Positions 55,375-64,000 of a stretch of 64,000 bases of DNA are shown here, piece after piece (positions within the stretch are counted from its first letter, which is position 1; every line of letters starts with the position of its first letter). This DNA comes from Sphingobium chlorophenolicum (lineage in GTDB: Bacteria; Pseudomonadota; Alphaproteobacteria; Sphingomonadales; Sphingomonadaceae), in assembly GCF_000722875.1 (NCBI RefSeq), contig NZ_JFHR01000011.1:1-64000 (forward strand), given 5' to 3'. The notes under the pieces were generated by a model. That model was not told the origin of the DNA, made no database searches, and saw nothing but the letters and a program-made list of their open reading frames with translations. The position numbers and the translations under genes are program-made.

Positions 55375-55470
55375 TTAACCATATGATAACCACATTGGGG
55401 CAGTTGTTAACCATCGAAGAGGTTCGGGGCGTGCGGGGGCACAAGCCAGCCAAAACATGGGGACAAGTTC

Positions 55471-56739
55471 ATGTCATCTCTGGACGTGAGCCGAGGAGTC
55501 TGCGCGCTCGTTCCGGGCCTGCAGCACTGGCTGGAAAATGCGTTCTATTCGGTGCGCATCGTGGATGCGCAAAGCCCGCGGGAGCGGGATGACCGCCGGA
55601 TCTTGCTGGCGACCGAGATCGGCCACGCCACCCATCGCGATATCCTGATCAACATGGTCGACGGGAAGCCTTCGCTGGTGCCCGCCGCCAACGGCCTGCC
55701 CGCCCGCGTGGCGTTCGGGCTGGAGGATATGGGCTTCGCCTTCGCGCTGATCGCGGAACTGGCCCGCCCGGCCGCCGTCCCGGCGGTGGGCGATAATGCC
55801 AGCACCCGTCTGATGACGCTGGCCGGTCGCGTCGCCCGCAGCGACGCCACCGTGCTGATCCAGGGCGACACCGGCACTGGCAAGGAAGGCATGGCCCGTT
55901 TCCTTCACGCCCAGTCGGGCCGCGTGACCCGCGACTTCATCGCTGTCAACTGCGCGGCGCTGCCCGAAACCATGATGGAAGCCATGCTCTTCGGGCATAA
56001 GAAGGGGAGCTTCACCGGCGCGGCCAATGCGTCGGAAGGGCTGTTCCTGGCGGCGGACGGCGGCACTTTGTTCCTGGACGAGATCGCGGAACTGCCGCTG
56101 GCGCTCCAGGCGAAGCTGCTGCGTGCGTTGCAGGAGGGCGAAGTGTTGCCAGTGGGCGCGACTCACCCCGTGCCCGTCAATGTCCGCATCGTCGCGGCCT
56201 GCAACCGCAACCTTGCCGCCGAAGTCGCCGCCGGGCGCTTCCGCGAAGATCTTTACTGGCGGCTCAACGTCATGCCGCTGGAGCTGCGCCCGCTGGCCGA
56301 GCGTCCGGGCGACGTGACCGCCATCGCCGCCGCCATGCTGCTGCGCATGTCGGATGTGGCGAAGGACGCCTTCGTCTGGCCGACCGCCGCCGCGCTGGAA
56401 AAGCTGACCGCCCATGTCTGGCCCGGCAATGCCCGCGAACTGGGCAATGTGCTGCAACGCGCTGTCGTCCTGCGCGACGGCGACCGGATCGAGCCTGCCG
56501 ACCTGCACATCACCGGCGCGCCGCAGCTTCGCATCGTGGAGCAGGTGCTGGCGCCCGCCGATCCGATCCGCCTGAGCCCGACCAGCTTGCGCGACGTGGC
56601 CCATCATTCGAAGCTGGAGGCTGTCCGCGCCGCGCTGCGCGAGACGGACGGCCACCGCGCCGCCGCCGCCGCCAAGCTGGGCATTTCCGAACGCACGCTG
56701 CGCTATCGGCTCGCCGAAATGCGCGAACTCGCGGCTTAA
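55471..56739 (+). CDS. flbD: Sigma-54-dependent flagellar activator, FlbD/FleQ-like
   Basis: The 422-residue protein has a central AAA+ domain with Walker A GDTGTGKE (132-139), the sigma-54-contact loop GSFTGA (179-184, where GAFTGA is usual) and Walker B GGTLFLDEI. The C-terminal Fis-type helix-turn-helix (HRAAAAAKLGISERTLRYRLAEM) binds DNA. The first 110 residues have no receiver Asp pocket. It should activate the four sigma-54 promoters of this island by binding the TTGCCG half-sites. It is followed by fliE after 15 bp. Confidence 0.9.
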   Translation: MSSLDVSRGVCALVPGLQHWLENAFYSVRIVDAQSPRERDDRRILLATEIGHATHRDILINMVDGKPSLVPAANGLPARVAFGLEDMGFAFALIAELARPAAVPAVGDNASTRLMTLAGRVARSDATVLIQGDTGTGKEGMARFLHAQSGRVTRDFIAVNCAALPETMMEAMLFGHKKGSFTGAANASEGLFLAADGGTLFLDEIAELPLALQAKLLRALQEGEVLPVGATHPVPVNVRIVAACNRNLAAEVAAGRFREDLYWRLNVMPLELRPLAERPGDVTAIAAAMLLRMSDVAKDAFVWPTAAALEKLTAHVWPGNARELGNVLQRAVVLRDGDRIEPADLHITGAPQLRIVEQVLAPADPIRLSPTSLRDVAHHSKLEAVRAALRETDGHRAAAAAKLGISERTLRYRLAEMRELAA

Positions 56740-56754
56740 GGGGGGTAGGGCGCA

Positions 56755-57114
56755 ATGACCGGAATTTCTCCGACAGACAGCGTGATGGCGATCCGCAACG
56801 CCATCCTCCAGAAGAACGCCGCGCTGCGCGATGTCGCCCAGACCGGCAACGCCAGTGGTCCCGCGGCGGTTGGCACCAACGGCGCGACCGCGCCGGGCGG
56901 GTTCACCGACGCGCTGAAATCGGCGCTGGAGCAGGTGAACGGCCTGCAAAATCAGGCGGGTGAAGCAGCCGCCTCGTTCGAACGGGGGGAAACGACGGAT
57001 ATCGCCGGGGTCATGCTGGCCAAGCAGCAGGCGTCGGTGAGTTTCGAAGCCACCCTTCAGGTCCGCAACAAATTGCTGTCCGCCTACAAGGACATCATGA
57101 GCATGCCGGTGTAA
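56755..57114 (+). CDS. fliE: Flagellar hook-basal body protein FliE
   Basis: FliE links the MS ring to the rod. The 119-residue protein has the family C-terminal block QAGEAAASFERGETTDIAGVMLAKQQASVSFEATLQVRNKLLSAYKDIMSMPV. The N-terminal 50 residues are low-complexity. It is 15 bp after the activator gene and 1 bp before fliF. Confidence 0.95.
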   Translation: MTGISPTDSVMAIRNAILQKNAALRDVAQTGNASGPAAVGTNGATAPGGFTDALKSALEQVNGLQNQAGEAAASFERGETTDIAGVMLAKQQASVSFEATLQVRNKLLSAYKDIMSMPV

Positions 57115-57115
57115 T

Positions 57116-58867
57116 ATGAGCGAGAACGCACTCACCCCCTCCGTCGGCGGCGCCGCCGCTCTCCCCGCCACCAGCCCCGCCGCTTTTGGTGGCGCGAAGG
57201 GCGTCGATGCGCTGAAGGCGCGCTTCACCGGCTTCATGAAGCAACCGGCCGTGGCGAAGAGCCTGCCGCTGCTGGGCCTGCTGGGCGTCGTCGCCACGGC
57301 GGGCGCGGCCTGGCTCGCCCTGCGCGAACCGCCGCAGCGCGACCTGTTCCGCGCCCTGCCCGATGCCGACAAGTCCGCGGTGGCGCAGGTGCTGGACCAG
57401 AGCGGCATACGCTACGACTTCGACAATAGCGGCGGCATGACCGTCGGCGAGGACGATTATTTCAAGGCGAAGATGATGCTCGCCGCGCAGGGCCTGCCCA
57501 AGAGCGCACCCGACGGCAACAGCATGATCGACAGCCTGCCGATGGGTGCTTCACGCGCCGTTGAAGGCGAAAAGCTGCGTTCCGCCCGCGAAATGGATTT
57601 GGCCCGCACCATAGAGGCGATCGACAGCGTGGAAAGCGCCAAGGTTCACCTCGCCGTCGAGCCGCCCAGCGTCTTCCTGCGCGAACGGTCGAAGCCTTCC
57701 GCTTCGGTGATGCTGCGCCTCGCCTCCGGCCGGTCGCTGACCGACCAGCAGGTCAGCGCCATCGTGCATCTGGTCGCCTCCTCCATCCCGGAACTCAATC
57801 CGGAGGATATTTCGGTCGTCGACCAGAATGGCCGCCTGCTCAGCAACAATGACAGCAATGCCGCCGATGACCGTCAGTTGGCCGTGCAGACCAGGATGGA
57901 GGATCGTTATCGCCAGTCGGTGATCGCCCTGCTGACGCCGATCCTGGGCGCGGGCAAATTTTCGACCGAGGTGCATGCCGAACTGAACTTTGCCGAGCGT
58001 CAGGCGACCCGCGAAACCTATCCGCAGGATGAGGCGCGCCTGCGCACCGAAACCGGAAGCTGGCAGTCCGACCCGCGCGGTCAGGGCGCTGGCGGCGAGG
58101 CCAGCGGCATTCCCGGCGCGCTCAGCAATCAGGCGCCGGTCAACCCGACCGTCACCCAGACCAATCCCAACGGCCAGGCCGTCGCCCAGGGCACTCAGAG
58201 CGCGCAGACCGCCGCCCAGCCCGGCACGCCGGGCAATCCGCTGATGAAGACCGAAGAGACGTTCAACCGCAGCTTTGAACTGGGCCGCGAGGTTTCCGTT
58301 ACCAAGGACGCCATCGGCACGGTGAAACGCCTGTCGGTCGCCGTCGCTCTCGACAATGGCGCGGACGGCAAGCCGCGCACCGCGCAGGAAATCGCCGCCT
58401 TGGAGGCTCTGGTGAAGGGCGCGGTCGGTTTCGACCAGGCGCGGGGCGACGTGGTGGCTCTGTCCTCGCGCAGCTTCGCCAAGGAGGAGGTGGTCGAGGC
58501 GCCCTGGTATGAGGCCACATGGGTGTCGCCGCTGGTGCGCAACGTTTCGGCCCTGCTGGTCGCCCTGCTGCTGATCTTCGGTATCGGTCGCCCGCTGCTC
58601 AAGCGCCGCGCCGCCGCCCAGGCCGCCGCCGCCGAACAGACCGCCGTCGTCGGCCAGAAGATCGGCCGCGAAATCTCGACGGAGATCACCCGTCAGGCGA
58701 CCGTCAACCCCGACGGGTCGACGCCGATCACGCTCGACATGATCTCCTCCACCTATGACTATGCCCAGCGCGCCGACCTGATCCGCAATTTCGTGAAGCA
58801 GGACCCCGACCGCGCCGCCCTGGTCGTCCGCGACCTTCTGAAGGAAGGGAAGAAGGAAAATGCCTGA
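57116..58867 (+). CDS. fliF: Flagellar MS-ring protein FliF
   Basis: FliF forms the MS ring in the inner membrane. The 583-residue protein has two membrane helices (about 43-62 and about 465-485), the YscJ-type ring domain (residues 70-240, e.g. YDFDNSGGMTVGEDDYFKAKMMLAAQGLPKS) and the FliF C-terminal domain. The C-terminal cytoplasmic tail binds FliG. Its stop overlaps the fliG start by 8 bp. Confidence 0.97.
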   Translation: MSENALTPSVGGAAALPATSPAAFGGAKGVDALKARFTGFMKQPAVAKSLPLLGLLGVVATAGAAWLALREPPQRDLFRALPDADKSAVAQVLDQSGIRYDFDNSGGMTVGEDDYFKAKMMLAAQGLPKSAPDGNSMIDSLPMGASRAVEGEKLRSAREMDLARTIEAIDSVESAKVHLAVEPPSVFLRERSKPSASVMLRLASGRSLTDQQVSAIVHLVASSIPELNPEDISVVDQNGRLLSNNDSNAADDRQLAVQTRMEDRYRQSVIALLTPILGAGKFSTEVHAELNFAERQATRETYPQDEARLRTETGSWQSDPRGQGAGGEASGIPGALSNQAPVNPTVTQTNPNGQAVAQGTQSAQTAAQPGTPGNPLMKTEETFNRSFELGREVSVTKDAIGTVKRLSVAVALDNGADGKPRTAQEIAALEALVKGAVGFDQARGDVVALSSRSFAKEEVVEAPWYEATWVSPLVRNVSALLVALLLIFGIGRPLLKRRAAAQAAAAEQTAVVGQKIGREISTEITRQATVNPDGSTPITLDMISSTYDYAQRADLIRNFVKQDPDRAALVVRDLLKEGKKENA

Positions 58868-59873
58868 AGCCGCCGCCATTCCGGCGCTGAAAGGCAGCGC
58901 CGCCGCCGCCGTCCTGCTGATGCTGTTCGATGAGGATGAAGCCGCGCAGATACTTTCCCGCCTGGAACCCGACGAAGTTCGCCAGCTTGGCTATGCCATG
59001 TACGACGTGGCCGACGTGCAGGTGGAGGAAGTCAACGAGGCGCTCGACCATTTCGTCACCAAGGCGAAGAAGCGCACCACCATCGGCTATGGCGCGACCC
59101 GCCATATTCGCGGCGCGATGACCAAGGCGCTGGGCGAGGAGCGGGCGGAGAATATGCTGGCCCGCATCACCCCGCCGACCCGCTCCACCCAGCTTGAGAT
59201 GCTGAAATGGATGGACGCCAAGGAAATCGCGGCCCTGATCGAGGCGGAGCATCCGCAGATCATGGCCATCGTGCTGGCCCATCTGGAGGCGCCCATCGCC
59301 GCTGACGTGCTGCAATTGCTGCCGGTCGAATATCAGGAGGAGATCGTTTACCGCATCGCCACGCTCGGCCCCGTGTCGAACGAGGCGCTGGACGATCTGG
59401 AGCAGCTCCTGCTGCGCGGCAACATGTCGAAGAAGCAGGGCGGCGCTTCCCAGCGCGGCGGCACCATAGAGGCGGCCGCGATCATGAACAATGTCCGCAA
59501 GGAAAATGAGCAGCGCATCATCAAGGCGCTGGCCAAGCGGGACAAGATGGTCGCCCAGACCATCGAGGAAGAGATGTTCGTCTTCGACAATCTGATCGAC
59601 ATGGACGACAAGAATATGGGCACGCTGATGCGCACCGTCGACAGTTCGATCCTGGTGGTCGCGCTGAAGGGCGCGAACGACATGCTGAAGGCGAAGATCT
59701 TCGGTTCCATGTCGGCCCGCGCCGCGCAGGCCATCGCCGACGAGATCGAGGAACGTGGCCCGATCCGCCTGGCCGAAGTCATCGACGCGCAGAAGCTGAT
59801 CATCGGCACCGCCCGCCGCATGGCCGATGCTGGCACCATCATGCTGGGCGGCAAGGGGAATGATTTTGTCTAA
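58860..59873 (+). CDS. fliG: Flagellar motor switch protein FliG
   Basis: FliG sits on the MS ring and converts ion flow at the stators into torque. The 337-residue protein has the N, middle (EHPQIMAIVLAHLEAPIAADVLQLLP) and C-terminal (GSMSARAAQAIADEIEERGPIRLAEV) domains in order. The charged C-terminal helix that contacts MotA is present. It overlaps fliF by 8 bp and fliH by 14 bp. Confidence 0.97.
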   Translation: MPEAAAIPALKGSAAAAVLLMLFDEDEAAQILSRLEPDEVRQLGYAMYDVADVQVEEVNEALDHFVTKAKKRTTIGYGATRHIRGAMTKALGEERAENMLARITPPTRSTQLEMLKWMDAKEIAALIEAEHPQIMAIVLAHLEAPIAADVLQLLPVEYQEEIVYRIATLGPVSNEALDDLEQLLLRGNMSKKQGGASQRGGTIEAAAIMNNVRKENEQRIIKALAKRDKMVAQTIEEEMFVFDNLIDMDDKNMGTLMRTVDSSILVVALKGANDMLKAKIFGSMSARAAQAIADEIEERGPIRLAEVIDAQKLIIGTARRMADAGTIMLGGKGNDFV

Positions 59874-60492
59874 GCTCTGGGCCAATGCGGACGTCGCCAG
59901 CGTGCCCCTGGGCGGCATGGGACAAGTGACCAGCGGCGGTTTCCGCAGCCGGTTCACGCCGATGCATGCTCCGTCCGGGCAGGCGATGCACGACAGCATG
60001 CCGGAAACCGAGGAAGACCTGCTGGAACAGGCCCGGATGGAAGCCTTCGCCATGGGCTTCGATGAAGGCAGCCGCGTGACGGCGGAGGCCAATGCGACCG
60101 ACGCCGAAGCGCGCCGCCGCCTGGCCGAGGCGCTGGAACTGCTGGCCCCCGCGCCCAGCGGCATGCTCTCCACCATGCTCTCCGCCACGGTGGTGCGGCT
60201 GGTCGAACAGATCGTGGGCGAGGTGGAGATCGACATCGAACGGCTGCTCCAGCGCTGCGACAGCGTCGCCGCCTTTATCGAGGAAAATGACGGGAAGGGC
60301 GCGCTGCACCTGCATCCCGACGACATCGAATTGCTGGAGGGCGAAACCATCGGCGTGAAGCTGGTCGCGGACAAGGGGATGCAGCGCGGCTGCGTGCGCC
60401 TGGAAACCGCCGACGGCTGGGTGGAGGACGGCCCGGACGTGCGCCTGTCCCGCCTGCGCTCCCTGCTCGACGATATGGAGGGCAAGGCATAA
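59860..60492 (+). CDS. fliH: Flagellar export regulator FliH
   Basis: The start ATG at 59860 follows AAGGGG and overlaps the end of fliG. A longer frame from 59827 would overlap more and is unlikely. The 210-residue protein has an N-terminal disordered part and a helical segment EEDLLEQARMEAFAMGFDEGSRV typical of FliH. A C-terminal domain LHPDDIELLEGETIGVKLVADKGMQRG related to the E-type peripheral stalk follows. FliH binds and restrains the ATPase FliI. Its stop overlaps the fliI start by 1 bp (TAATG). Confidence 0.88.
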   Translation: MILSKLWANADVASVPLGGMGQVTSGGFRSRFTPMHAPSGQAMHDSMPETEEDLLEQARMEAFAMGFDEGSRVTAEANATDAEARRRLAEALELLAPAPSGMLSTMLSATVVRLVEQIVGEVEIDIERLLQRCDSVAAFIEENDGKGALHLHPDDIELLEGETIGVKLVADKGMQRGCVRLETADGWVEDGPDVRLSRLRSLLDDMEGKA

Positions 60493-61820
60493 TGATCCGC
60501 GCCGCGCTGGCCCAGGCGGAGACGCTGTTCGATCATATGCAGGTGCAGAACCGCTCCCCCCGCCATGTCGGCCGTCTGGTCAGCCATGATGCGGGGATGC
60601 TGGAAGTCACCGGCTTTCGCCGCCCCATCGGCGCGGGAGCGCGGCTGATCGCGTCGGACGGCACCATCTGCCGTGCCGAAGTGGTGGGCTTTCGCGGCGA
60701 CAGGACGCTGCTGGTGCCGCTGGATGCCGACGCGCCGCTGGAAAATGGGGCTCGGGTGGAACCGGATTCCCAGGCAACCATGGTGCAGGTCGGGGACGGC
60801 CTGATCGGCCGGGTTATCGACGCCATGGGCCAGCCACTGGACCGCAAGGGGCCGATCATCGCGGGGGGTAGCTGGCCGCTGAACGGCGTGAAGGGCAATG
60901 TGCTCGACCGGGGCCGCGTGACTGAGCCTTTCGATCTGGGCGTTCGCGCCGTCAACGCGCTGCTGACCGCCGGGCGCGGCCAGCGCATTGCCATCATCGC
61001 CGGTTCGGGCGTGGGCAAATCGGTCCTCATGGGCCAGATGATACAGGGCGCCGAAGCCGACATCGTCGTCGCGGGCCTGATCGGGGAACGCGGCCGGGAG
61101 GTCAGCGACTTTCTGGAAACCAAGCTGAAAGGCGCGATGCACAAGAGCATCGTCGTCGCCGTGCCCGCCGACCATCCGCCGGTGCTGCGCCTGCGCGCCG
61201 CCGCCCGCGCTACCGCCATCGCCGAATATTTCCGGGCGCGGGGCAAGAAGGTGCTGCTGCTGATCGACAGCCTGACCCGCTGCGCCCATGCCCAGCGGGA
61301 AATCGGCCTCGCTTTGGGCGAGCCGCCAGCGATGAAGGGCTATCCGCCCTCCGCCCTGGCGCTGATCCCGCGTCTCGTCGAGCGCGCCGGGGTCGATACG
61401 CGCAGCGGCGGATCGATCACCGCCCTCTATACCGTGCTGGCCGACGGCGACGACACGGACGATCCCATCGTGGACGCCGCCCGCGCCATCGTGGACGGCC
61501 ATTTCGTCCTGTCGCGCCATTTGTCGGAACAGGCGATCTTCCCCGCCATCGACGTCGGCAAGTCGCTGTCCCGCGTCATGGCCGACGTGGTGCCGGACGA
61601 GCATCGCCTGGCCGCCGCCGCCTATCGCCGCCTCTGGGCCGCCTATGAGGAAAATCGCGACCTGATCCTGATGGGCGCTTATCGCCCCGGCAACGATCCG
61701 GTGATCGACGAGGCCGTGCAGCGCCGTCAGGAAATACTCGACTTCATCCGGCAGGATCAGAAAAGCTTCATCGACCTCGACACCAGCGCCAACGCCCTGA
61801 TCGCCGAGTTCGGCGCGTGA
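60492..61820 (+). CDS. fliI: Flagellar export ATPase FliI
   Basis: FliI is the cytoplasmic ATPase of the flagellar export apparatus. The 442-residue protein has the P-loop GSGVGKS (171-177), Walker B with VLLLIDSLTRCAHAQREIGLA, and the family stretch YPPSALALIPRLVERAG. Length and motifs match FliI/SctN. It overlaps fliH and fliJ by 1 and 4 bp. Confidence 0.97.
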   Translation: MIRAALAQAETLFDHMQVQNRSPRHVGRLVSHDAGMLEVTGFRRPIGAGARLIASDGTICRAEVVGFRGDRTLLVPLDADAPLENGARVEPDSQATMVQVGDGLIGRVIDAMGQPLDRKGPIIAGGSWPLNGVKGNVLDRGRVTEPFDLGVRAVNALLTAGRGQRIAIIAGSGVGKSVLMGQMIQGAEADIVVAGLIGERGREVSDFLETKLKGAMHKSIVVAVPADHPPVLRLRAAARATAIAEYFRARGKKVLLLIDSLTRCAHAQREIGLALGEPPAMKGYPPSALALIPRLVERAGVDTRSGGSITALYTVLADGDDTDDPIVDAARAIVDGHFVLSRHLSEQAIFPAIDVGKSLSRVMADVVPDEHRLAAAAYRRLWAAYEENRDLILMGAYRPGNDPVIDEAVQRRQEILDFIRQDQKSFIDLDTSANALIAEFGA

Positions 61821-62242
61821 AGGGAGAGGTCGCCCGCCGCCAGCGCGTGCTGCGCGTCCGCCATGTCCAGCATGCCATGGCCATGGCCGAAACCGCCCGC
61901 GCCCGCGATGAGGCGGACGGCATCGCCCGCAACGCCCAAAGGCTGCGCAACGTGCGCGACGATCTTTTTACCGGACAGGGCGTCGCAACTGGCGCGAATT
62001 TTGCAGCGATGCAGGAACTGGCGGGCCGTCTGGAACAGGCGGGGCGTCAGTTGGATGGTGCGCTCTACGATGCGCGCCGCAAGGTGGAGGTCAAGGAAGG
62101 CCTCTCCCTCGCGGCCAATCGGGATCGCGAAATCGCCGTGAAGCTCAAGGATCGCGCCTGCGCGGACCTGGAGGAATGGCGGGAGAACAAGTTGGCGGCC
62201 CTGCCGCGCTATCGCCGGATGCAGAGGACAGGAGATGTCTGA
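61817..62242 (+). CDS. fliJ: FliJ-like flagellar export chaperone
   Basis: The start is a GTG at 61817 overlapping the fliI stop (GTGA). The 141-residue protein is almost wholly helical and basic (RRQRVLRVRHVQHAMAMAETARARDEADG; then EGLSLAANRDREIAVKLKDRACADLEEWREN), as expected for a coiled-coil FliJ that couples FliI to FlhA. Sequence conservation in FliJ is low; position between fliI and fliK gives most of the support. It overlaps fliK by 8 bp. Confidence 0.85.
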   Translation: MKGEVARRQRVLRVRHVQHAMAMAETARARDEADGIARNAQRLRNVRDDLFTGQGVATGANFAAMQELAGRLEQAGRQLDGALYDARRKVEVKEGLSLAANRDREIAVKLKDRACADLEEWRENKLAALPRYRRMQRTGDV

Positions 62243-63950
62243 CGTGAACATGTTGACCAGCCTCAAGGCGCTGCTCTTTTCGTCGGTGTCGGCGCAGATT
62301 CCGGCCGATGGGGCGGCTGCGCCCGTCGAAGGGGCGACGGATTTCGCCAAGCTGCTGAACGGCACGATGGAAGCCGCGCCGGAGGAACAGGAAGGCGGCG
62401 CGACGCCGGGCCTGCCGCTGGCGGTCGTCCCGACGGACGCGGCCGAAGCCGAGAGCATGGAGATCGCGCCCGCCGCGACCAGCGGGGAAGCCGAGATTCC
62501 CGCGCCCTTGCCCTTCGGCCTGGCGAACGCGCTGAAGGCCGTGCAGAGTCATCGCAAGGATTCGCTTCCGCTTCCGCCCGGCCTTGCCAGGAAAATCGAG
62601 GCGGTTGCCGAGCCTGCCGAAGAGATTATGACGGAAACGCCCGCGCCGGTAGCCGCTGAGGAGAGCGGAGCCGACGCGCCGGAACTGCCGGTCGCGAAGC
62701 CGGATGCGCAGCCCAAGGCTGCTCGCCCCGTCAAGGCGAAGCTGGAACATGCCGAGATTTTGGCCGAAGCGCCCGCTAAGGAACAGCCCGACGAACCGGT
62801 GAAAGCCGCGCAGGAGGACAAGGACAAGCCCAAGGAGCAGGCCGACGCCGAGCCGCTCCCGCCAACCATCATGGCTGCGCAGACGCCGCAACCGCTGCCC
62901 ACCGCCGCCTCCGCGCCGCAGCGGGAAGCGGCGCCGATCAGGCTGGATACCGGCAAAAAGCTGCCGCCAGAGGGGCAGCTTTTGCCGCAAGCCGCCGAAC
63001 AGTCCCACGCAGTGGAAGGCGATGCCCAACCCGCCATTCCCACCACCGCAGCGTCGGGGCCGACCGATCGCCCGAAAAGCGCGCTTGCCGCCGCGACACC
63101 CGACAGCATCCCGGTGGCGGCCGATTTGCCCCCGCCAGCCGAGAAACATGCGGTGAAGTCGGAGGCTCTCGCCTTGCTTCAACTGGTCCGCGATCAGGTC
63201 GCCACCCGCCAGCCCGACATGCCGGTGCGCGCCGGGGAACCGCTCGCGACCCGCGTCAAAACCGGCCGCGCCGCGCCAATCGAGGGCGCCCCGATCAATA
63301 TTTCCCAGCCCATGCCCACGGACGCCGTCCCTCAGGCGCCGCTCGCCCAGCCTGCCGCCGCTCCCTCGGTCCAGCCGATCGTTGCGGCGCCACCGGTGGC
63401 CGATCTGTCCGCCAGCCTTGGCGCGCAGGTCGTCGACATGGGCGTATCCGGCCAGTGGATCGACGGCCTCGCCCGCGATATCGCCGGGCTTTCCGCCAAT
63501 GGCGCGCAGGGCCGTTTCCAGATCAATGCCGACCGGCTTGGGGCCGTGCAGGTCGACATCCGCCAGGGCAGCGACGGCGCTGCGGTCAGCCTGACCGTCG
63601 CCAGCGAAGCCGCCGAAATGGCGCTGCGCCAGGACAGCGACCGGCTGCGCCTGGACGCGGGCCTCTCCGCCGTGCGCATAGCCGAGGTGAAGATCGAGCG
63701 CGCGCCTCCCGTCGCCGAAGCGGCGCGGGCGGACAGCGCCAACCAGCAAAATTCCCAGCAGCAGCCTTCGGGTTGGGCGAATAACGGCCAGAACATGGCC
63801 CAGTCTCAAGGTCAGGCCCAAAGCCAGGGCCGCTGGCGCCCGCAGGAAAATAACGCATTCGCCCCTAAAAATCCGTCCGATCCCGCCGTTCTTAACCATG
63901 ACGAGACGCGCCGGGCGGGCCATGACGCCGTTCGCGCGCGCTATGCTTGA
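62235..63950 (+). CDS. fliK: Flagellar hook-length control protein FliK
   Basis: FliK measures the hook and switches export from hook to filament subunits. The 571-residue protein is rich in Ala/Pro (a long ruler-like region, about 1-390) and ends with the conserved Flg_hook domain (about 405-505, GRFQINADRLGAVQVDIRQGSDGAAVSLTVASEAAEMAL). A Gln/Ser-rich tail follows. Its ruler would have to match a hook made of an unusually short FlgE. It overlaps fliJ by 8 bp. Confidence 0.9.
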   Translation: MSDVNMLTSLKALLFSSVSAQIPADGAAAPVEGATDFAKLLNGTMEAAPEEQEGGATPGLPLAVVPTDAAEAESMEIAPAATSGEAEIPAPLPFGLANALKAVQSHRKDSLPLPPGLARKIEAVAEPAEEIMTETPAPVAAEESGADAPELPVAKPDAQPKAARPVKAKLEHAEILAEAPAKEQPDEPVKAAQEDKDKPKEQADAEPLPPTIMAAQTPQPLPTAASAPQREAAPIRLDTGKKLPPEGQLLPQAAEQSHAVEGDAQPAIPTTAASGPTDRPKSALAAATPDSIPVAADLPPPAEKHAVKSEALALLQLVRDQVATRQPDMPVRAGEPLATRVKTGRAAPIEGAPINISQPMPTDAVPQAPLAQPAAAPSVQPIVAAPPVADLSASLGAQVVDMGVSGQWIDGLARDIAGLSANGAQGRFQINADRLGAVQVDIRQGSDGAAVSLTVASEAAEMALRQDSDRLRLDAGLSAVRIAEVKIERAPPVAEAARADSANQQNSQQQPSGWANNGQNMAQSQGQAQSQGRWRPQENNAFAPKNPSDPAVLNHDETRRAGHDAVRARYA

Positions 63951-63976
63951 GATGCGGGATTTACGGGGGACTTTCC

Positions 63977-64000
63977 ATGAGTGACGACGCCAAGCCGAAG
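63977..64000 (+). CDS. fliL: Start of a fliL-like gene (cut by window end)
   Basis: An ATG at 63977 behind GGGGGACTTTCC opens MSDDAKPK and runs out of the window. Position directly after fliK and the basic, Lys-rich beginning fit FliL, a stator-associated membrane protein. Only 8 codons are visible, so the call depends on context. Confidence 0.5.

Larger units (their letters stand above)
55134..55470. other. Divergent regulatory region of fliC and the flbD-like gene
   Basis: This 337-bp intergenic region holds the sigma-28 promoter of fliC (55197-55223), a hairpin (AAGCCCCG 55257-55264 with CGGGGCTT 55270-55277) and an array of TTGCCG/CGGCAA half-sites (55345-55374). No coding frame is convincing. 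Confidence 0.7.

Noticed and set aside
58728-61604. A 958-codon minus-strand open frame over fliG-fliI
   Set aside because: Same shadow effect; the plus-strand genes are certain from their motifs.

Overview
The window reads as chromosomal DNA of a sphingomonad alphaproteobacterium (Sphingobium/Sphingomonas-like). This is inferred from the high GC content with strong third-position bias, the TonB-dependent receptors, the TPR-sulfotransferase/receptor pair, the DUF4169 gene, a flagellar system with sigma-54, FlbD-type and sigma-28 signals, and the many short intergenic palindromes of the form GTCATTCCCGC...GCGGGAATGAC.

Left part (1-14.1 kb). The window opens on what looks like the end of an IS21-type insertion sequence, which has removed the 5' end of a fic gene. 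Next come a ScfR/RamB-type XRE regulator with a palindromic operator over its own start codon, a phosphate module (PiT transporter plus an unusual NUDIX-DUF47 fusion), a ZnuD-like zinc receptor with a possible Zur box, a LysR regulator, tRNA-Gly(TCC), a DUF4169 gene, a proline-rich single-pass membrane protein, argG, an EF-hand protein and an OmpR/EnvZ-type two-component pair.

Middle part (14.1-33.1 kb). This holds a TauE/SafE permease, the TPR-sulfotransferase with its receptor, and a tightly overlapping three-gene operon of two transglutaminase-like proteins around a circularly permuted ATP-grasp/alpha-E protein. The operon is a candidate for an uncharacterised peptide-forming or protein-modifying pathway. 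DUF488, ung, a serine beta-lactamase relative with an atypical omega loop, a DUF962/Mpo1-like protein and an acyltransferase/cupin cluster follow. Two inverted copies of a dispersed hairpin element, whose internal stem differs by compensatory changes, lie at 14.1 and 33.0 kb.

Right part (33.1-64 kb). This is a large flagellar island. On the minus strand are motAB, flgL-K-J-I-H-G-F-E-D-C-B, opgH, opgG and fliC. On the plus strand are a second small stator-like pair, flgA-flgM-flgN, a lytic transglycosylase, flhA, fliA, an FlbD-like sigma-54 activator, fliE-F-G-H-I-J-K and the first codons of a fliL-like gene. Four sigma-54 promoters (upstream of flgB, flgG, flgA and the transglycosylase), arrays of TTGCCG/CGGCAA half-sites and two sigma-28 promoters (motAB and fliC) outline the usual cascade: the sigma-54 activator drives rod, hook and export genes, and FliA/FlgM controls flagellin and stators. 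Palindromic repeats have entered the N-terminal coding parts of flgH and flgI, which are the most striking local oddities of the island.
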